Translations under genes and position numbers: made by a program | From: Cephaloticoccus capnophilus | GTDB taxonomy: Bacteria; Verrucomicrobiota; Verrucomicrobiia; Opitutales; Opitutaceae | Assembly (NCBI RefSeq): GCF_001580045.1 | Contig: NZ_LSZP01000059.1 | Location: 34,465 to 98,464, forward strand | DNA: 64,000 bases | Reading direction: 5' to 3' | Shown: one piece after another, positions 27,233 through 36,372 of the stretch | Numbering within the stretch: the stretch's first letter is position 1 | Layout of the letters: every line of letters begins with the position of its first letter | Notes under the pieces: model-generated | What the model was told of the DNA's origin: nothing | The model's database searches: none | Seen by the model: the letters and a program-made list of their open reading frames with translations, nothing else

Positions 27233-29106
27233 GCACTGCGAAAACCAAAGTGGCGGAAAGCGCGCAAACGCCGCCACCGCCCGCGAAAGAAGCCCTTACG
27301 CTCAACGATACTGACCACGAAAACGAGGTGCAGTTTAAGCCGCTGGAGTGGGGCTTGATTCGGCGACTTTTTGGCTATGCGAAACCGGTTAAGGGCAAGG
27401 TCGCTTGGCTCGTAGCGCTCACGCTCACGCGCTCCGTGCAATTGCCCATGATTACTTGGGCAGTCAGCCTCATCATCTCGGGCCCGATCGCCGGACACGA
27501 TACGCAGATGCTGCTTTGGGCCTTGCTCGGCTACCTCGTGCTCGCACTCAGTACGGACGGGATTTTTCACTTCCGCATGCGCTTCGCGCTCGAAGTCGGC
27601 GAGTCGGTCGTTAGCGGCTTGCGCACCGAGATTTTTGAGAAAGTGCAACGCCAGCCGATGGGCTTTTTCCATCGCGTGAAGCTGGGCCGCGTCCTCGGGC
27701 GGGTGACGAGCGACGTCGAGTCGCTGCGCGTGGGAATCCAAGATGTGCTCTTCGTCACTATCACGCAAGGTGGCCAGCTTATCGTCGCCGCCATCATTAT
27801 GGCGTTTTGCGACTTCGTGCTTTTCCTCGTTGTGGTGGGCATGGCACCGATCCTCTGGGGCGTGAACCGGCACTTCCGCATGCGGCTGAGTAGCGAGTCG
27901 CGCGCCGCGAGCGAGAGCTTTAGCCGCGTGACTGCGACGCTCGCCGAATCGGTCAACGGGATTCGGGTGACCCAAGGCTTCGTCCGCCAGGAAACCAATG
28001 CCGGCCTCTTCCGCAATCTGCTCAACACCCATTCGCGCTTCAACTTGGCCCTCGCTCGCACCTCGGCGATTCTCATCCCGATGCTGGAGCTCAACAGCCA
28101 GTTCTTCATCGCGATTCTGCTCATGGTCGGTGGCTGGCGCACCTTTCACGACTTGATGACGATCGCCGACCTCATCCAGTTTTTCTTCCTCGCTAACCTC
28201 TTCTTCTCGCCGCTCGCCACCCTCGGAGCCCAATACAACAACGCCCTCGTTGCGATGGCCGGAGCCGAGCGCGTCTTCTGGCTGATCGACCACAAGCCCG
28301 ACTGGGAAGATGCGCCAGATGCGCAGCCCTTACCCGACCCGCGCGGGCAGGGTGCGGCGATTACCCGAGGCGCGCGCGTCGAGTTTCGCAACGTCACCTT
28401 TGGCTACGATCCGCAGAAACCGGTGCTCCACGACATCAACTTTACCGCTGAGCCCGGCCAAACTATCGGCCTCGTCGGTCACACCGGTAGCGGCAAAAGC
28501 TCGATCATCGGCCTCGTTGCCAAGTTCTACCTGCCCACGGCGGGCGAGGTCTTTGTCGACGCGCACGAAGTCCGCACGATCACGAGCCACTCGCTGCACC
28601 AGCAAATGGGCATCGTCCAGCAGCAGAACTTCCTCTTTACCGGCACGGTATTGGAAAACATCCGCATGAGTCGCCCCGAGGCGAGCGATGACGAAGTGCG
28701 CGAAGCCGCTCGCCGGCTCGACTGCCTAGACATCTTTGAGGCCTTGCCTGACGGACTTTTAACCGAAGTCGGCGAGCGCGGAAGCGGCCTATCCGTTGGC
28801 CAGCGGCAACTCATCTGCTTCACTCGTGCGCTGCTCGCTGACCCGCGCATCGTTATCCTTGATGAGGCGACCAGCTCCATCGATGCGATGACGGAGGCAC
28901 GGCTGCAAACCGCCCTCGTCGAGCTTCTGCGCGGACGCACCAGCTTTATCGTGGCGCACCGGCTCAGCACGATCCGCCACGCCGATCAAGTGCTCGTCCT
29001 CGACCAAGGCCGCATCGTCGAGCGCGGCCGGCACGAAGAACTCGTCGCGCTCGGTGGCCGCTACAACGAGCTCTACTCCCAGTTCGTCCAAACGGCGGGG
29101 GACTAA
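27229..29106 (+). CDS. ABC exporter half-transporter, subunit with consensus Walker B
   Basis: This 625-residue partner of the preceding gene has an extra 45-residue charged, Pro-rich N-terminus, then six helices (about 50-360) and a nucleotide-binding domain. Walker A is GHTGSGKS (417-424), Walker B IVILDE with catalytic Glu546, while the signature is altered to LSVGQ (521-525). Combined with the partner, one composite site is canonical (this Walker A/B with the partner LSGGQ) and the other is doubly degenerate (partner Asp533 with this LSVGQ). That supports an obligate heterodimer. A GC hairpin follows at 29135-29156. Confidence 0.93.
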   Translation: MSTAKTKVAESAQTPPPPAKEALTLNDTDHENEVQFKPLEWGLIRRLFGYAKPVKGKVAWLVALTLTRSVQLPMITWAVSLIISGPIAGHDTQMLLWALLGYLVLALSTDGIFHFRMRFALEVGESVVSGLRTEIFEKVQRQPMGFFHRVKLGRVLGRVTSDVESLRVGIQDVLFVTITQGGQLIVAAIIMAFCDFVLFLVVVGMAPILWGVNRHFRMRLSSESRAASESFSRVTATLAESVNGIRVTQGFVRQETNAGLFRNLLNTHSRFNLALARTSAILIPMLELNSQFFIAILLMVGGWRTFHDLMTIADLIQFFFLANLFFSPLATLGAQYNNALVAMAGAERVFWLIDHKPDWEDAPDAQPLPDPRGQGAAITRGARVEFRNVTFGYDPQKPVLHDINFTAEPGQTIGLVGHTGSGKSSIIGLVAKFYLPTAGEVFVDAHEVRTITSHSLHQQMGIVQQQNFLFTGTVLENIRMSRPEASDDEVREAARRLDCLDIFEALPDGLLTEVGERGSGLSVGQRQLICFTRALLADPRIVILDEATSSIDAMTEARLQTALVELLRGRTSFIVAHRLSTIRHADQVLVLDQGRIVERGRHEELVALGGRYNELYSQFVQTAGD

Positions 29107-29134
29107 GGGGCAGCGACCACGAACCAAAGCGCGC

Positions 29135-29328
29135 ACCTCGCCGTTCACGGCGAGGTCAAGCGAGGCCATCGTCATATGGAGCCGAAGGCTCCCCTAGCTT
29201 GTGGAGGAGAAGCTCCGACCGCAGGGTCGGAGTTCTTCACTGAGGCGAGCCACCAACGCTCGCTCGCCAAAATAGAAGGGGCACTGCCCCCCAGATTTTC
29301 CTAGGCAAGCGCGGAAGGCTGCGCCTAG
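29135..29328. repeat. Array of short consecutive hairpins between the ABC exporter and SWIB genes
   Basis: Six small inverted repeats follow one another: 29135-29156 (9-bp stem, TTCA loop), 29178-29192 (GGAGCC/GGCTCC), 29213-29232 (CTCCGACC/GGTCGGAG), 29245-29263 (GCGAGC/GCTCGC), 29278-29290 (GGGGCA/TGCCCC) and 29301-29328 (CTAGGC/GCCTAG). The first may terminate the ABC operon. The fourth, followed by CGCCAAAATAGAAGG, resembles the hairpin-plus-GCCAAATAAAACAGCC module of the repeat element at 32346-32394, so it may be a relic of that element. No coding frame is convincing here. Confidence 0.55.
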
Positions 29329-29375
29329 ATAAGGCGTTGCTTTCAGAGGAAAGCGCACCCTAACTAAAAATTCCT

Positions 29376-29660
29376 ATGGCAAAAAAAACTGCACCTGCAC
29401 CCGCCCGTAAAGCTAACGCCGCTTTCATGAAGCCCGTCACTCCAGACGCAGCGCTCGCCGCTGTTGTCGGCTCTGCTCCGCTTCCCCGCACAGAGCTCAC
29501 CAAGAAGCTCTGGGATTACATTAAGAAGAACGGGCTCCAAAACCCGAAGGCCAAAACCGAGATTATCGCCGACGACAAGCTGAAGGCCGTCTTCAATGGT
29601 AAGGCCAAGGTCACCATGTTCGAGATGACCAAGCTGGTCTCCGGCCACGTCTCTGCCTAA
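29376..29660 (+). CDS. SWIB/MDM2 domain protein
   Basis: This 94-residue protein has a basic Ala/Lys/Pro-rich tail (residues 1-18) followed by a complete SWIB domain: LPRTELTKKLWDYIKKNGLQ, then ADDKLKAVFNGKAKVTMFEM. In eukaryotes the fold belongs to chromatin remodelling factors; stand-alone bacterial copies are known mainly from Chlamydiae, Verrucomicrobiota and some plant-associated lineages and may bind DNA or condense chromatin. The basic tail fits nucleic-acid binding (inference). It is monocistronic with a strong terminator at 29704-29739. Confidence 0.93.
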   Translation: MAKKTAPAPARKANAAFMKPVTPDAALAAVVGSAPLPRTELTKKLWDYIKKNGLQNPKAKTEIIADDKLKAVFNGKAKVTMFEMTKLVSGHVSA

Positions 29661-29703
29661 CACGCGCTTTCCTCCCAGCGGAAACTTTTCCCCTTTTTAA
29701 AAT

Positions 29704-29739
29704 AAAACGCCCGCACGGGATTTCCCGTGCGGGCGTTTT
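29704..29739. terminator. Strong intrinsic terminator after the SWIB gene
   Basis: AAAACGCCCGCACGGGA (29704-29720) pairs perfectly over 17 bp with its complement at 29723-29739, ending in TTTT. The flanking A-run makes it usable in both directions between the convergent genes. Confidence 0.9.
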
Positions 29740-29941
29740 GGTATCTAGATGCGTTTTACTAGCGAGCGGCTCGCGTCGGCTCGGTGAAGGGGTGAGCCCT
29801 TCAATCTCGCGGCGCACTTGTTGGCGACCAGTGCGCGAGGGCCTGTTTCCGTTTCAACCGCGAGCCGCTGCGCGGCGCAACGCCGCGTTTGGTTCTGGGG
29901 CGACTGGGCCTTTCCGATCAGCGCCCGAACGGGAAGGCAGC
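29740..29941. other. Intergenic region with small inverted repeats
   Basis: These 202 bp between convergent genes contain short palindromes (GCGAGCGGCTCGC near 29762, GCGCACT/AGTGCGC around 29811-29835, GCGCGGCGC near 29872) but no gene that I can support. Confidence 0.35.
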
Positions 29942-30616
29942 TTAAGCCTGCCCTAGCTCGGCGAGGCGGTCTAGTGCGTAGGATTGGGCGCGGTATTGGC
30001 CGATAAGATTCGCGACTTTCTTCGACGAGGGCGATAGGCCCACCGCGGCCGCGAAGACTTGGTTTTTCTTGGGCTTATACTTTAGCCCGTGAGGCTTTTT
30101 CGCCGGCCACTCGAAGGGCTTGCCCGGTGTGAGGTCGAAGCTCACCTGCGCCGCGATGGTGATAAACCCGTAGTAGGTCGTTACGTTGACCAGGTAGTTA
30201 TCGACCTGTGCCCACGGAGTCAGCGTTTCGCAGCCGCGAAACTGCACTCCGGCCAGCGAGAGCGTGAAGAGTGGCGTCTTCCAATACCGGATAATTTTAT
30301 AGCTTCCGTAGAGCATCAGCCCGCCGAGGCCCAAGCTGATTATGACGACTGTGATTTCGCCTGAAGAGAAAGAACCGTTATGAAGGGCCACTTGGAAGAC
30401 GCCGAGTCCGATAGACAAAAGAAGTCCTCCCACTAGCAGGAGCAGCAGTGAGGTGAAAATGCTGCGGGCGTAGACGGGCGTCGTCTCGGGGAGCGTTTCC
30501 TTGAGGATTTCGTGCAGCGCAGCGGTTTCTTTCGCAGCACTGGCTTGCGCTTGCTGAGTGTAGTCTTGCTCAAGGCTGCCGAGCAGGCTGCCGGGGGCTT
30601 GTTCGTTGGAGGGCAT
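29942..30616 (-). CDS. Uncharacterised membrane protein with two helices and a soluble C-terminal domain
   Basis: This 224-residue protein is not one I recognise. A hydrophilic Ala/Glu/Gln-rich segment (1-55) is followed by two close transmembrane helices (about 57-110, SIFTSLLLLLVGGLLLSIGLGV and VVIISLGLGGLMLYGSY). A C-terminal domain of about 110 residues has beta-type alternation (FTLSLAGVQFRG, VDNYLVNVTTYYG), reminiscent of PH-like bacterial membrane domains. It lies about 90 bp downstream of the M48 peptidase gene on the same strand and may be co-transcribed, suggesting a membrane-quality-control partner. The ATG at 30616 is chosen; upstream in-frame residues are low-complexity. Confidence 0.65.
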   Translation of the reverse strand: MPSNEQAPGSLLGSLEQDYTQQAQASAAKETAALHEILKETLPETTPVYARSIFTSLLLLLVGGLLLSIGLGVFQVALHNGSFSSGEITVVIISLGLGGLMLYGSYKIIRYWKTPLFTLSLAGVQFRGCETLTPWAQVDNYLVNVTTYYGFITIAAQVSFDLTPGKPFEWPAKKPHGLKYKPKKNQVFAAAVGLSPSSKKVANLIGQYRAQSYALDRLAELGQA

Positions 30617-30706
30617 GGGTTTTGTGGTGCTTGTTTGTGTGTCTGAAAAAAGCGAGAGAAGGGCGGGGGAGCGCGCGTAGGCCTGTGTCTGGCACGGCGG
30701 CCGCAC

Positions 30707-32017
30707 TCAACGCAGCCCGAGTTCTTCCAGCAGTCCGCTGGGCTCGCGACTGCTGGCGGAGAGCACGAGGTCGGCGTTGAGCGCGACGCCGAGTGCTTCG
30801 ATTCGTTGTTGGGTGGGCGGGTGGCTTTCGCGCGGGTGCGGTTGGCTTTCCTCCAAGTGCTTGAGTGGGTCGAGTTCCGGTGCTTGGGCGACTGCCTCGA
30901 GTACGCTTGCGAGGAGCCCGCCTGGATGCGAGCTGCGCCCGCCGTTGTAAGCAAACGTGTGTAACACTGGTTCAATTACATGGGCGAGCGTTGTCGTGCG
31001 CATGAGTGCGATCGCGGCGGCAGCGGGGGAGGGCGCGGCGGCGGCCCCTACAGCGTCGGCCAAGAACTCGCGGTCGCGGCTCCAGTGCTGCACCGCGAGG
31101 TCGAAGTTGCTCAAGAAATACGCAACGAGCGCACGTGCTGGAGCAGTTAGCCAAGGGGGGCCTTTCCTGCTGTCGTTTTCATTTTCGTCTAGATCCATTG
31201 CCTCGTAGTGCTGATGGGCGCGTGCGTAGATGCGGGCGAACTTGAGCGTGTATTCGGTATCCGCACCGGTGAAGTGCGCGAGCTCGTGCCCGATGACGAC
31301 GGCGAGCTCGTCGCGACTCATAAAGGCCATGTAGGGCACGGAGAGGAAGAGGCTGCGGCCGGTCACGGGCTGGGTCGCGCCGCTCAAGTATAGCGCCGAC
31401 TCGGTCGCGTAGAAACTCGCATCAAGCCCGATAATGATGTTATCGGGCATGACGACTCGCGCCCGAGTGCTGACTTGCTCGACGAGTTCCCAGACTTTTG
31501 GCGCTTGTTCGCGTGTGATTGCGCGACCCGTTACCCGGCCTGCACCGTCCGGCAAAGGCCGCCTGAGCATCGGGTAGACGTGGCGAAACAACGACCACAG
31601 CCCCATCGGCACCAATATGATCACAACGCCAACGCAGTAGAAGAAGCCGCGTCCACCTATAAACGGGGCTATCGTAATGACTGCCGAGCCCCCACCAAGG
31701 AGGAGCAGTACGGCGGATATCATCGTGTTGCGCGGCAAGATCCGCTCCACCTGCTCGAAGCCGCTTAACAGTGCCTCGCGCGACTTCATGGCCTCTTTCC
31801 CCATACGCTGAATCATGCGCAGGGTCGTGTAGCTGAGTGCGGCTGCGGGAGCGCAACAGGCTAAGGCCGCCCAAGCGAAGTAATAGATGAATGCCAAGTA
31901 GCCTTCGCCCCAAATAAGGCAGAGCACCAGCAGCGGAGGCAGCGCAATGACGATCGGGGTAGCGAGCGCGATCCAATATTGCTTGCGGGAGAAAGCGTCT
32001 TCTTTCGTCGGGGGCAT
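30707..32017 (-). CDS. M48 family zinc metallopeptidase, membrane-bound
   Basis: This 436-residue protein has two N-terminal helices (about 10-70), two more (about 95-145) and an M48 peptidase domain. The zinc motif HELAH is at residues 244-248, and the third ligand lies in SRDREFLADAVG, the usual ExxxD helix. HtpX- and Ste24-like M48 enzymes degrade misfolded membrane proteins. The C-terminus (HPPTQQRIEALG) is the conserved M48 end. The ATG at 32017 begins MPPTKEDAFSRKQYW before the first helix; an upstream in-frame ATG at 32080 adds 21 residues. The repeat element copy B lies just upstream. Confidence 0.9.
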   Translation of the reverse strand: MPPTKEDAFSRKQYWIALATPIVIALPPLLVLCLIWGEGYLAFIYYFAWAALACCAPAAALSYTTLRMIQRMGKEAMKSREALLSGFEQVERILPRNTMISAVLLLLGGGSAVITIAPFIGGRGFFYCVGVVIILVPMGLWSLFRHVYPMLRRPLPDGAGRVTGRAITREQAPKVWELVEQVSTRARVVMPDNIIIGLDASFYATESALYLSGATQPVTGRSLFLSVPYMAFMSRDELAVVIGHELAHFTGADTEYTLKFARIYARAHQHYEAMDLDENENDSRKGPPWLTAPARALVAYFLSNFDLAVQHWSRDREFLADAVGAAAAPSPAAAAIALMRTTTLAHVIEPVLHTFAYNGGRSSHPGGLLASVLEAVAQAPELDPLKHLEESQPHPRESHPPTQQRIEALGVALNADLVLSASSREPSGLLEELGLR

Positions 32018-32107
32018 ACGGAAAACTGCGGAGGCTGCACCGCTTACCCCTGCGGACAACAAGAAAGCAGTACACTCCACCGCGTAAACTGCGCGTGAGG
32101 TCCTTTC

Positions 32108-32407
32108 CCCCTGCGCGTGGGGCGGCGGTCAGTGACCGCTTCCATTTAATTTGGGATTTCGCATCGCGCTATCGCGCGAAAGCGAAATCCCAAATTTGAA
32201 AGCACTCTCCCTGTCGCGTTGCGACAGGGAGAGGCGTGGAAAGTAGAGTGATAACCCGTTTGGGCGATGTGGGAAAAATCACCAGTAACCCTTCGCCTCC
32301 AAACTTGGGTTCCTTTTTACAAAGCCGCTTGGCTGCCGCGTCTGACGGGCCGCCAACGAGCGGCCCGCCAAATAAAACAGCCTACGGCTGCGCTCCACGC
32401 GTAGTGG
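32108..32407. repeat. Structured intergenic repeat element, copy B (MITE/REP-like)
   Basis: This 300-bp block shares its core with 4324-4671. Ends are CCCCTGCGCGTGG (32108-32120) and CCACGCGTAGTGG (32395-32407). Internal features are a perfect 15-bp stem (32148-32162 with 32182-32196), a 13-bp stem with GTT loop (32205-32217 with 32221-32233), and the 93-nt core (32240-32332, 82 of 93 bases identical to copy A by hand count). A hairpin module follows (32346-32394), inverted relative to copy A, where it lies near the other end. The stems differ from copy A mostly by paired, compensating changes. It fills the 407-bp gap between the M48 and DsbD-like genes; no coding frame is convincing. Confidence 0.8.
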
Positions 32408-32424
32408 AAGCTCAGAGAGAGCGG

Positions 32425-34545
32425 TCAGTGTCCGCCGCGCTTTAGGGCTTCTAGCACGATTCCTGGGGTGAGCAGCGAGGGCAGTTCGCGCGGGCTTGGC
32501 TCCCCGGGCAGGTAGACGAGGTTAAAGGGAATCGCGCTCTTCTGGTATTTCGCCAGTGCGGCGGTGATTTTTGGGTCCTTGCTCGTCCAATCGGCTTTTA
32601 GCGCGGCAACATTTTTGTCGGCGAAGGTTTTGAGGACTTCGCCCGAACTGAAGACCAGTTTCTTGTTGGTTTGGCAGGTCGCGCACCACCGCGCCGTAAA
32701 GTCGAGATAGATGGGGCGGCCCTCGCGTTGGTATTTAGCAACGAGTTCCTCGCTCCACGGCTCCCACACGACCTCGGTCGGGGCGGGAGCTTGCGGCCAG
32801 CCGAGCCAAAGCCCGCAGGCGAGTAACGCTGCCCCTCCGAGGAGTCCGGCGCGCGCCCGGCCTGCCGATGCGCCCGGAGCCTGGAGCCGCCCGTAGCACC
32901 AGAGCCCGAGCGCGATTACGACCAGTCCGAAGAATATGAGCAGTAGCGCGTTCTCGCTCGCTTGTCCGGCAAGCACCCAGAGCAGGTAGCCCACAGTCGC
33001 ATAGAGCGGGAAGGCCATGAATTGCTTAAAGGTCTCCATCCATGCGCCCGGTCGCGGCAACACGCCGACCGCTTTCGGAAAAATCGAGAGGAGGAGGTAA
33101 GGCGTTGAAAGCCCGATCGCGATTGCCGTGAAAATCAAAAACGACTCGCTGACCGGCATTGCCAGTGCGGCCCCTAGGGCAGGCGCGAGAAAGGGTGCTG
33201 AGCAGGGTGTCGCGACGACTGTCGCGAGCACGCCGGTGAAAAACGATCCGCTAAGTCCGCTCTTCGTTTGCAGCCCCGCACCGAGTCCAGTGGCCCCAAG
33301 CCCAAACTCGAAGGCACCGCTCAAATTCATCGCGAAGACGAGCAAGAGCACAGCCAGCCCGAAAACAAACTGCGGCGACTGAAGTTGAAAGCCCCAGCCA
33401 AGCTGCTCACCGCCCGCTCGCAACACCGCGAGCACGCCGGCCAGAGTCCAAAACGACAGCAACACGCCGAGCGTGAAAACCAATCCATGCGCGACGACCT
33501 TTCGCTTTTCGCTGCCTGCTTGGTTTACGAAGCCCAAAATCTTAATCCCTAAAACGGGGAACACGCAGGGCATGAGGTTGAGAATCAGCCCGCCGAGGAA
33601 GGCGAGGGCAGCAGTCGCAAAGAGCCCAGCACTGCTAACCGAAGACGACATGCCGACCAACGAGCCCGATGCCGCAGCGGCTTTCTCTAGTGGCACATCT
33701 ATCCGCAGCCCGGGCAGCGAAGAGTCCGCCAGCCAACTATCCTCCGCGAGCAAAACGCCCGTGAGTCGCTCGACCGACTCCTCACGCATTTCGGGCGAGA
33801 CCGTCAGGGCGAGGATGTAGCCGCCCCGACCGTCAGGCGCGGGCGCGATCTGTTGAGGGAGATCGTAGCCCACCAAGTTATCCTCTGCGAAAAACCACTG
33901 CGGGCGCACCGGGCTTACGTCTCCGGCGTTTGCCGTTGGCAAGACCGTCAGTGTAATCGTATCGCCACTACGCACCGCACTCACTTGCCACTCATCGGGC
34001 AGCTTGGGCAGCTCGGCGATCGCTTTGCGGATTTGGCTCTCCCAGCCGCTCAGTCGCACATTGTCCGCGCCCGGCTGTGCGACCCGCAGCACAAGCTCCA
34101 ACGCGGCGCCACCCGGGATGCACACCTCGTCGCACATCAGCCAGTCTGCCGCCGCGTGCAGTGTGACCCGTGAACCGCGCTCCAGATTTTCCGGCGGAGT
34201 GATTTTTACCGGCAGGAGCACTTCGCCCTCGTAGCCGTTACCAATGATCTCGCCTTGCCGGTCGCGCAGCACGGTCGGTGCGGGCCACTCAATCTCTCCC
34301 GCGGTGAAGCCCTCTGGCAGTTCCCACTCGATACTCGTCGCAAGCCCCGTGCCCGGGTTCACCCAATACGTATGCCAGTGGCCCTGGTGCTCGAGTCGCA
34401 ACGCCGCGTAAAACGGCTGCCCAGGCTGGATGTGCTCCACCTCGGCGATCAGCGAAGCGCGCACTTGGGCTAGGGCCGTGGTCGTGGAGAAGACGCTGCC
34501 AGCGAGCGCGAAGACGAGGAGCGAGAGTAGTCGTAAGAAAGTCAC
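32425..34545 (-). CDS. DsbD-like thiol:disulfide interchange protein (ScsB/DipZ type)
   Basis: This 706-residue protein has a signal peptide (about 1-26), a periplasmic N-terminal domain with Cys138 and Cys142 (CDEVCIPG), and an eight-helix DsbD domain. The paired membrane cysteines are in LNLMPCVFPVLG and VVATPCSAPFLAPAL. A C-terminal thioredoxin domain carries WCATC (Cys621/Cys624) and a cis-Pro in SAIPFN. It moves electrons from cytoplasmic thioredoxin to periplasmic partners such as DsbC/DsbG-type isomerases or cytochrome maturation proteins. Translation starts with GTG at 34545. The long N-terminal domain resembles ScsB more than E. coli DsbD. Divergent from guaA. Confidence 0.92.
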   Translation of the reverse strand: MTFLRLLSLLVFALAGSVFSTTTALAQVRASLIAEVEHIQPGQPFYAALRLEHQGHWHTYWVNPGTGLATSIEWELPEGFTAGEIEWPAPTVLRDRQGEIIGNGYEGEVLLPVKITPPENLERGSRVTLHAAADWLMCDEVCIPGGAALELVLRVAQPGADNVRLSGWESQIRKAIAELPKLPDEWQVSAVRSGDTITLTVLPTANAGDVSPVRPQWFFAEDNLVGYDLPQQIAPAPDGRGGYILALTVSPEMREESVERLTGVLLAEDSWLADSSLPGLRIDVPLEKAAAASGSLVGMSSSVSSAGLFATAALAFLGGLILNLMPCVFPVLGIKILGFVNQAGSEKRKVVAHGLVFTLGVLLSFWTLAGVLAVLRAGGEQLGWGFQLQSPQFVFGLAVLLLVFAMNLSGAFEFGLGATGLGAGLQTKSGLSGSFFTGVLATVVATPCSAPFLAPALGAALAMPVSESFLIFTAIAIGLSTPYLLLSIFPKAVGVLPRPGAWMETFKQFMAFPLYATVGYLLWVLAGQASENALLLIFFGLVVIALGLWCYGRLQAPGASAGRARAGLLGGAALLACGLWLGWPQAPAPTEVVWEPWSEELVAKYQREGRPIYLDFTARWCATCQTNKKLVFSSGEVLKTFADKNVAALKADWTSKDPKITAALAKYQKSAIPFNLVYLPGEPSPRELPSLLTPGIVLEALKRGGH

Positions 34546-34750
34546 AGCGGGAATGGATAGTTAAAATTGGGCTCTGCGCAATTCTTCGGAGCGCACGGTG
34601 ACTCGGTAGAGGCTGCGTAAGTTCCGTAGGAAAAATAGTTCTGCGAAAAAAGACGCTGTGCGTCTAAAACGGATTGCTGCTTGGTGGCTTTTCCTCGTGA
34701 CTGCGCGGTTTTCGCTCACCCGACCCACCCGCTGTCAGCCCGCACTGCCC
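34546..34750. promoter_or_regulatory. Divergent promoter region, DsbD-like gene / guaA
   Basis: These 205 bp contain an AT-rich stretch (34556-34650) that presumably holds both promoters. No purine or guanine riboswitch fold is apparent to me upstream of guaA. Confidence 0.4.
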
Positions 34751-36292
34751 ATGCCTCAGACGATTGCCGTCCTCGATTTCGGTTCCCAATACACGCAGAT
34801 CATCGCGCGCCGTATCCGCGAATGTGAGGCTTATTCGCGGCTCTATCCTTATGGGACGAGTGCCGAGCAGCTTCGCGCCGACGGTGTTATCGGCATCATC
34901 CTTTCCGGTGGGCCGAGCAGCGTGTTTGCAAAAAACGCACCGCTGCCCGATCCGAAAATCTTCGAACTCGGCGTTCCGGTTCTGGGGATTTGCTACGGCG
35001 TGCAACTGATGGGGCGGCTCCTTGGCGGTGCCGTCGCCAAGAGCAAGGAGCGCGAATATGGCCACGGCACGCTCTCCATCGCCAAGCCGGGCCGCCTGTT
35101 TAATAAACTGCCGCGCAAGCTGCGCGTGTGGAATTCCCACGGCGACAAACTTACCGCGCTGCCACCGGGCTTTGCGGCCATCGGCACTACCGAAAACTCG
35201 CCCTACGCGGTCATCGAAGACCGTGCGCGAAATTTTTATGGCATCCAGTTTCACCCCGAGGTGTTTCACTCCGAGCGCGGCAGCGACGTCCTCAGGAACT
35301 TCCTCCTAAACGTTTGCGGCGCGACGCAGGACTGGACGACGAAGGACTTTATTAAGCACGCGGTGAGCGACATCCGCCGCACGGTTGGCAAGTCGCGCGT
35401 GCTGCTCGGCCTTTCGGGCGGCGTGGATTCGTCGGTGGCCGCCGCGCTGCTCCATCGCGCCATCGGCAAGCAACTGACTTGCGTGTTTGTGGACAACGGG
35501 CTGCTCCGCGCGGGTGAGCGTGAGGCGGTCGAAGCACTCTACGGGCGCCATTTTAAAATCGACCTGCGCGTAGTCGATGCGTCCGCACTTTTCCTTCGCC
35601 GCTTAAAGGGTGTTTCCGAGCCCGAACAAAAGCGCAAAATCATCGGGCGCACCTTCGTCGAAGTCTTTGAAAAATCGCTCAAGCAAATCGGCAAAGGGGT
35701 CGATTACCTCGCCCAGGGCACGCTCTACCCAGACGTGATCGAGTCGGTCGCCATCGACAACAACCCCGCCGCACTCATCAAAAGCCATCACAACGTCGGC
35801 GGGCTACCCGAGCGGATGAAGCTCAAGCTCCTAGAGCCGTTGCGCGAGTTGTTTAAGGACGAGGTGCGTGCCGTCGGCGAGGCGCTCGGACTGCCGCGCG
35901 AAGTCGTCTGGCGGCATCCGTTTCCCGGGCCCGGGCTCGGCGTGCGCGTCCTCGGTGAAGTGACACGCGACAAGCTCGAAGTCCTCCGCCAGGCCGACAC
36001 CATCCTCCTCGAAGAGATGCGCAAAAGCGGCTGGTATGCCAAAGTCTGGCAAGCCTTCTGCGTGTTTCTGCCGGTGAAGTCGGTCGGCGTTATTGGCGAC
36101 GAGCGCAACTACTCGTGGGTTATCGCGGTGCGCGTGGTCGAAAGTATCGACGCGATGACTGCGGACTGGACGCGACTGCCCTACGACTTGCTTCAACACA
36201 TCTCGAATCGGATCACCAACGAAGTTCGCGATGTCAGCCGCGTCGTCCTCGACATCAGTTCCAAGCCGCCTGCGACCATCGAGTGGGAGTAG
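34751..36292 (+). CDS. guaA: GMP synthase (glutamine-hydrolysing)
   Basis: This 513-residue enzyme converts XMP, ATP and glutamine to GMP. The class I amidotransferase domain (about 1-190) has the nucleophile Cys in [10 protein letters not shown] and the His-Glu of FHPEVFHS. The ATP-pyrophosphatase domain has the P-loop [11 protein letters not shown], and the C-terminal dimerisation domain ends in the expected Ile/Glu-Trp-Glu (TIEWE). The ATG at 34751 gives [16 protein letters not shown], the family start; 31 in-frame upstream residues are not conserved. It is monocistronic. Confidence 0.98.
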   Translation: MPQTIAVLDFGSQYTQIIARRIRECEAYSRLYPYGTSAEQLRADGVIGIILSGGPSSVFAKNAPLPDPKIFELGVPVLGICYGVQLMGRLLGGAVAKSKEREYGHGTLSIAKPGRLFNKLPRKLRVWNSHGDKLTALPPGFAAIGTTENSPYAVIEDRARNFYGIQFHPEVFHSERGSDVLRNFLLNVCGATQDWTTKDFIKHAVSDIRRTVGKSRVLLGLSGGVDSSVAAALLHRAIGKQLTCVFVDNGLLRAGEREAVEALYGRHFKIDLRVVDASALFLRRLKGVSEPEQKRKIIGRTFVEVFEKSLKQIGKGVDYLAQGTLYPDVIESVAIDNNPAALIKSHHNVGGLPERMKLKLLEPLRELFKDEVRAVGEALGLPREVVWRHPFPGPGLGVRVLGEVTRDKLEVLRQADTILLEEMRKSGWYAKVWQAFCVFLPVKSVGVIGDERNYSWVIAVRVVESIDAMTADWTRLPYDLLQHISNRITNEVRDVSRVVLDISSKPPATIEWE

Positions 36293-36372
36293 CGCGCGAG
36301 TCCTCAGCCGGGTGTTAGCCACCCACGCTTCACCTTATTCACTCTTCCTGTAATTTCCCAAAAGCCCGAATC

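Noticed and set aside
27154..28293. 379-codon open frame antisense to the ABC exporter genes
   Set aside because: Rich in Glu, His, Arg and Ala with no domain pattern; both sense genes are complete and canonical.
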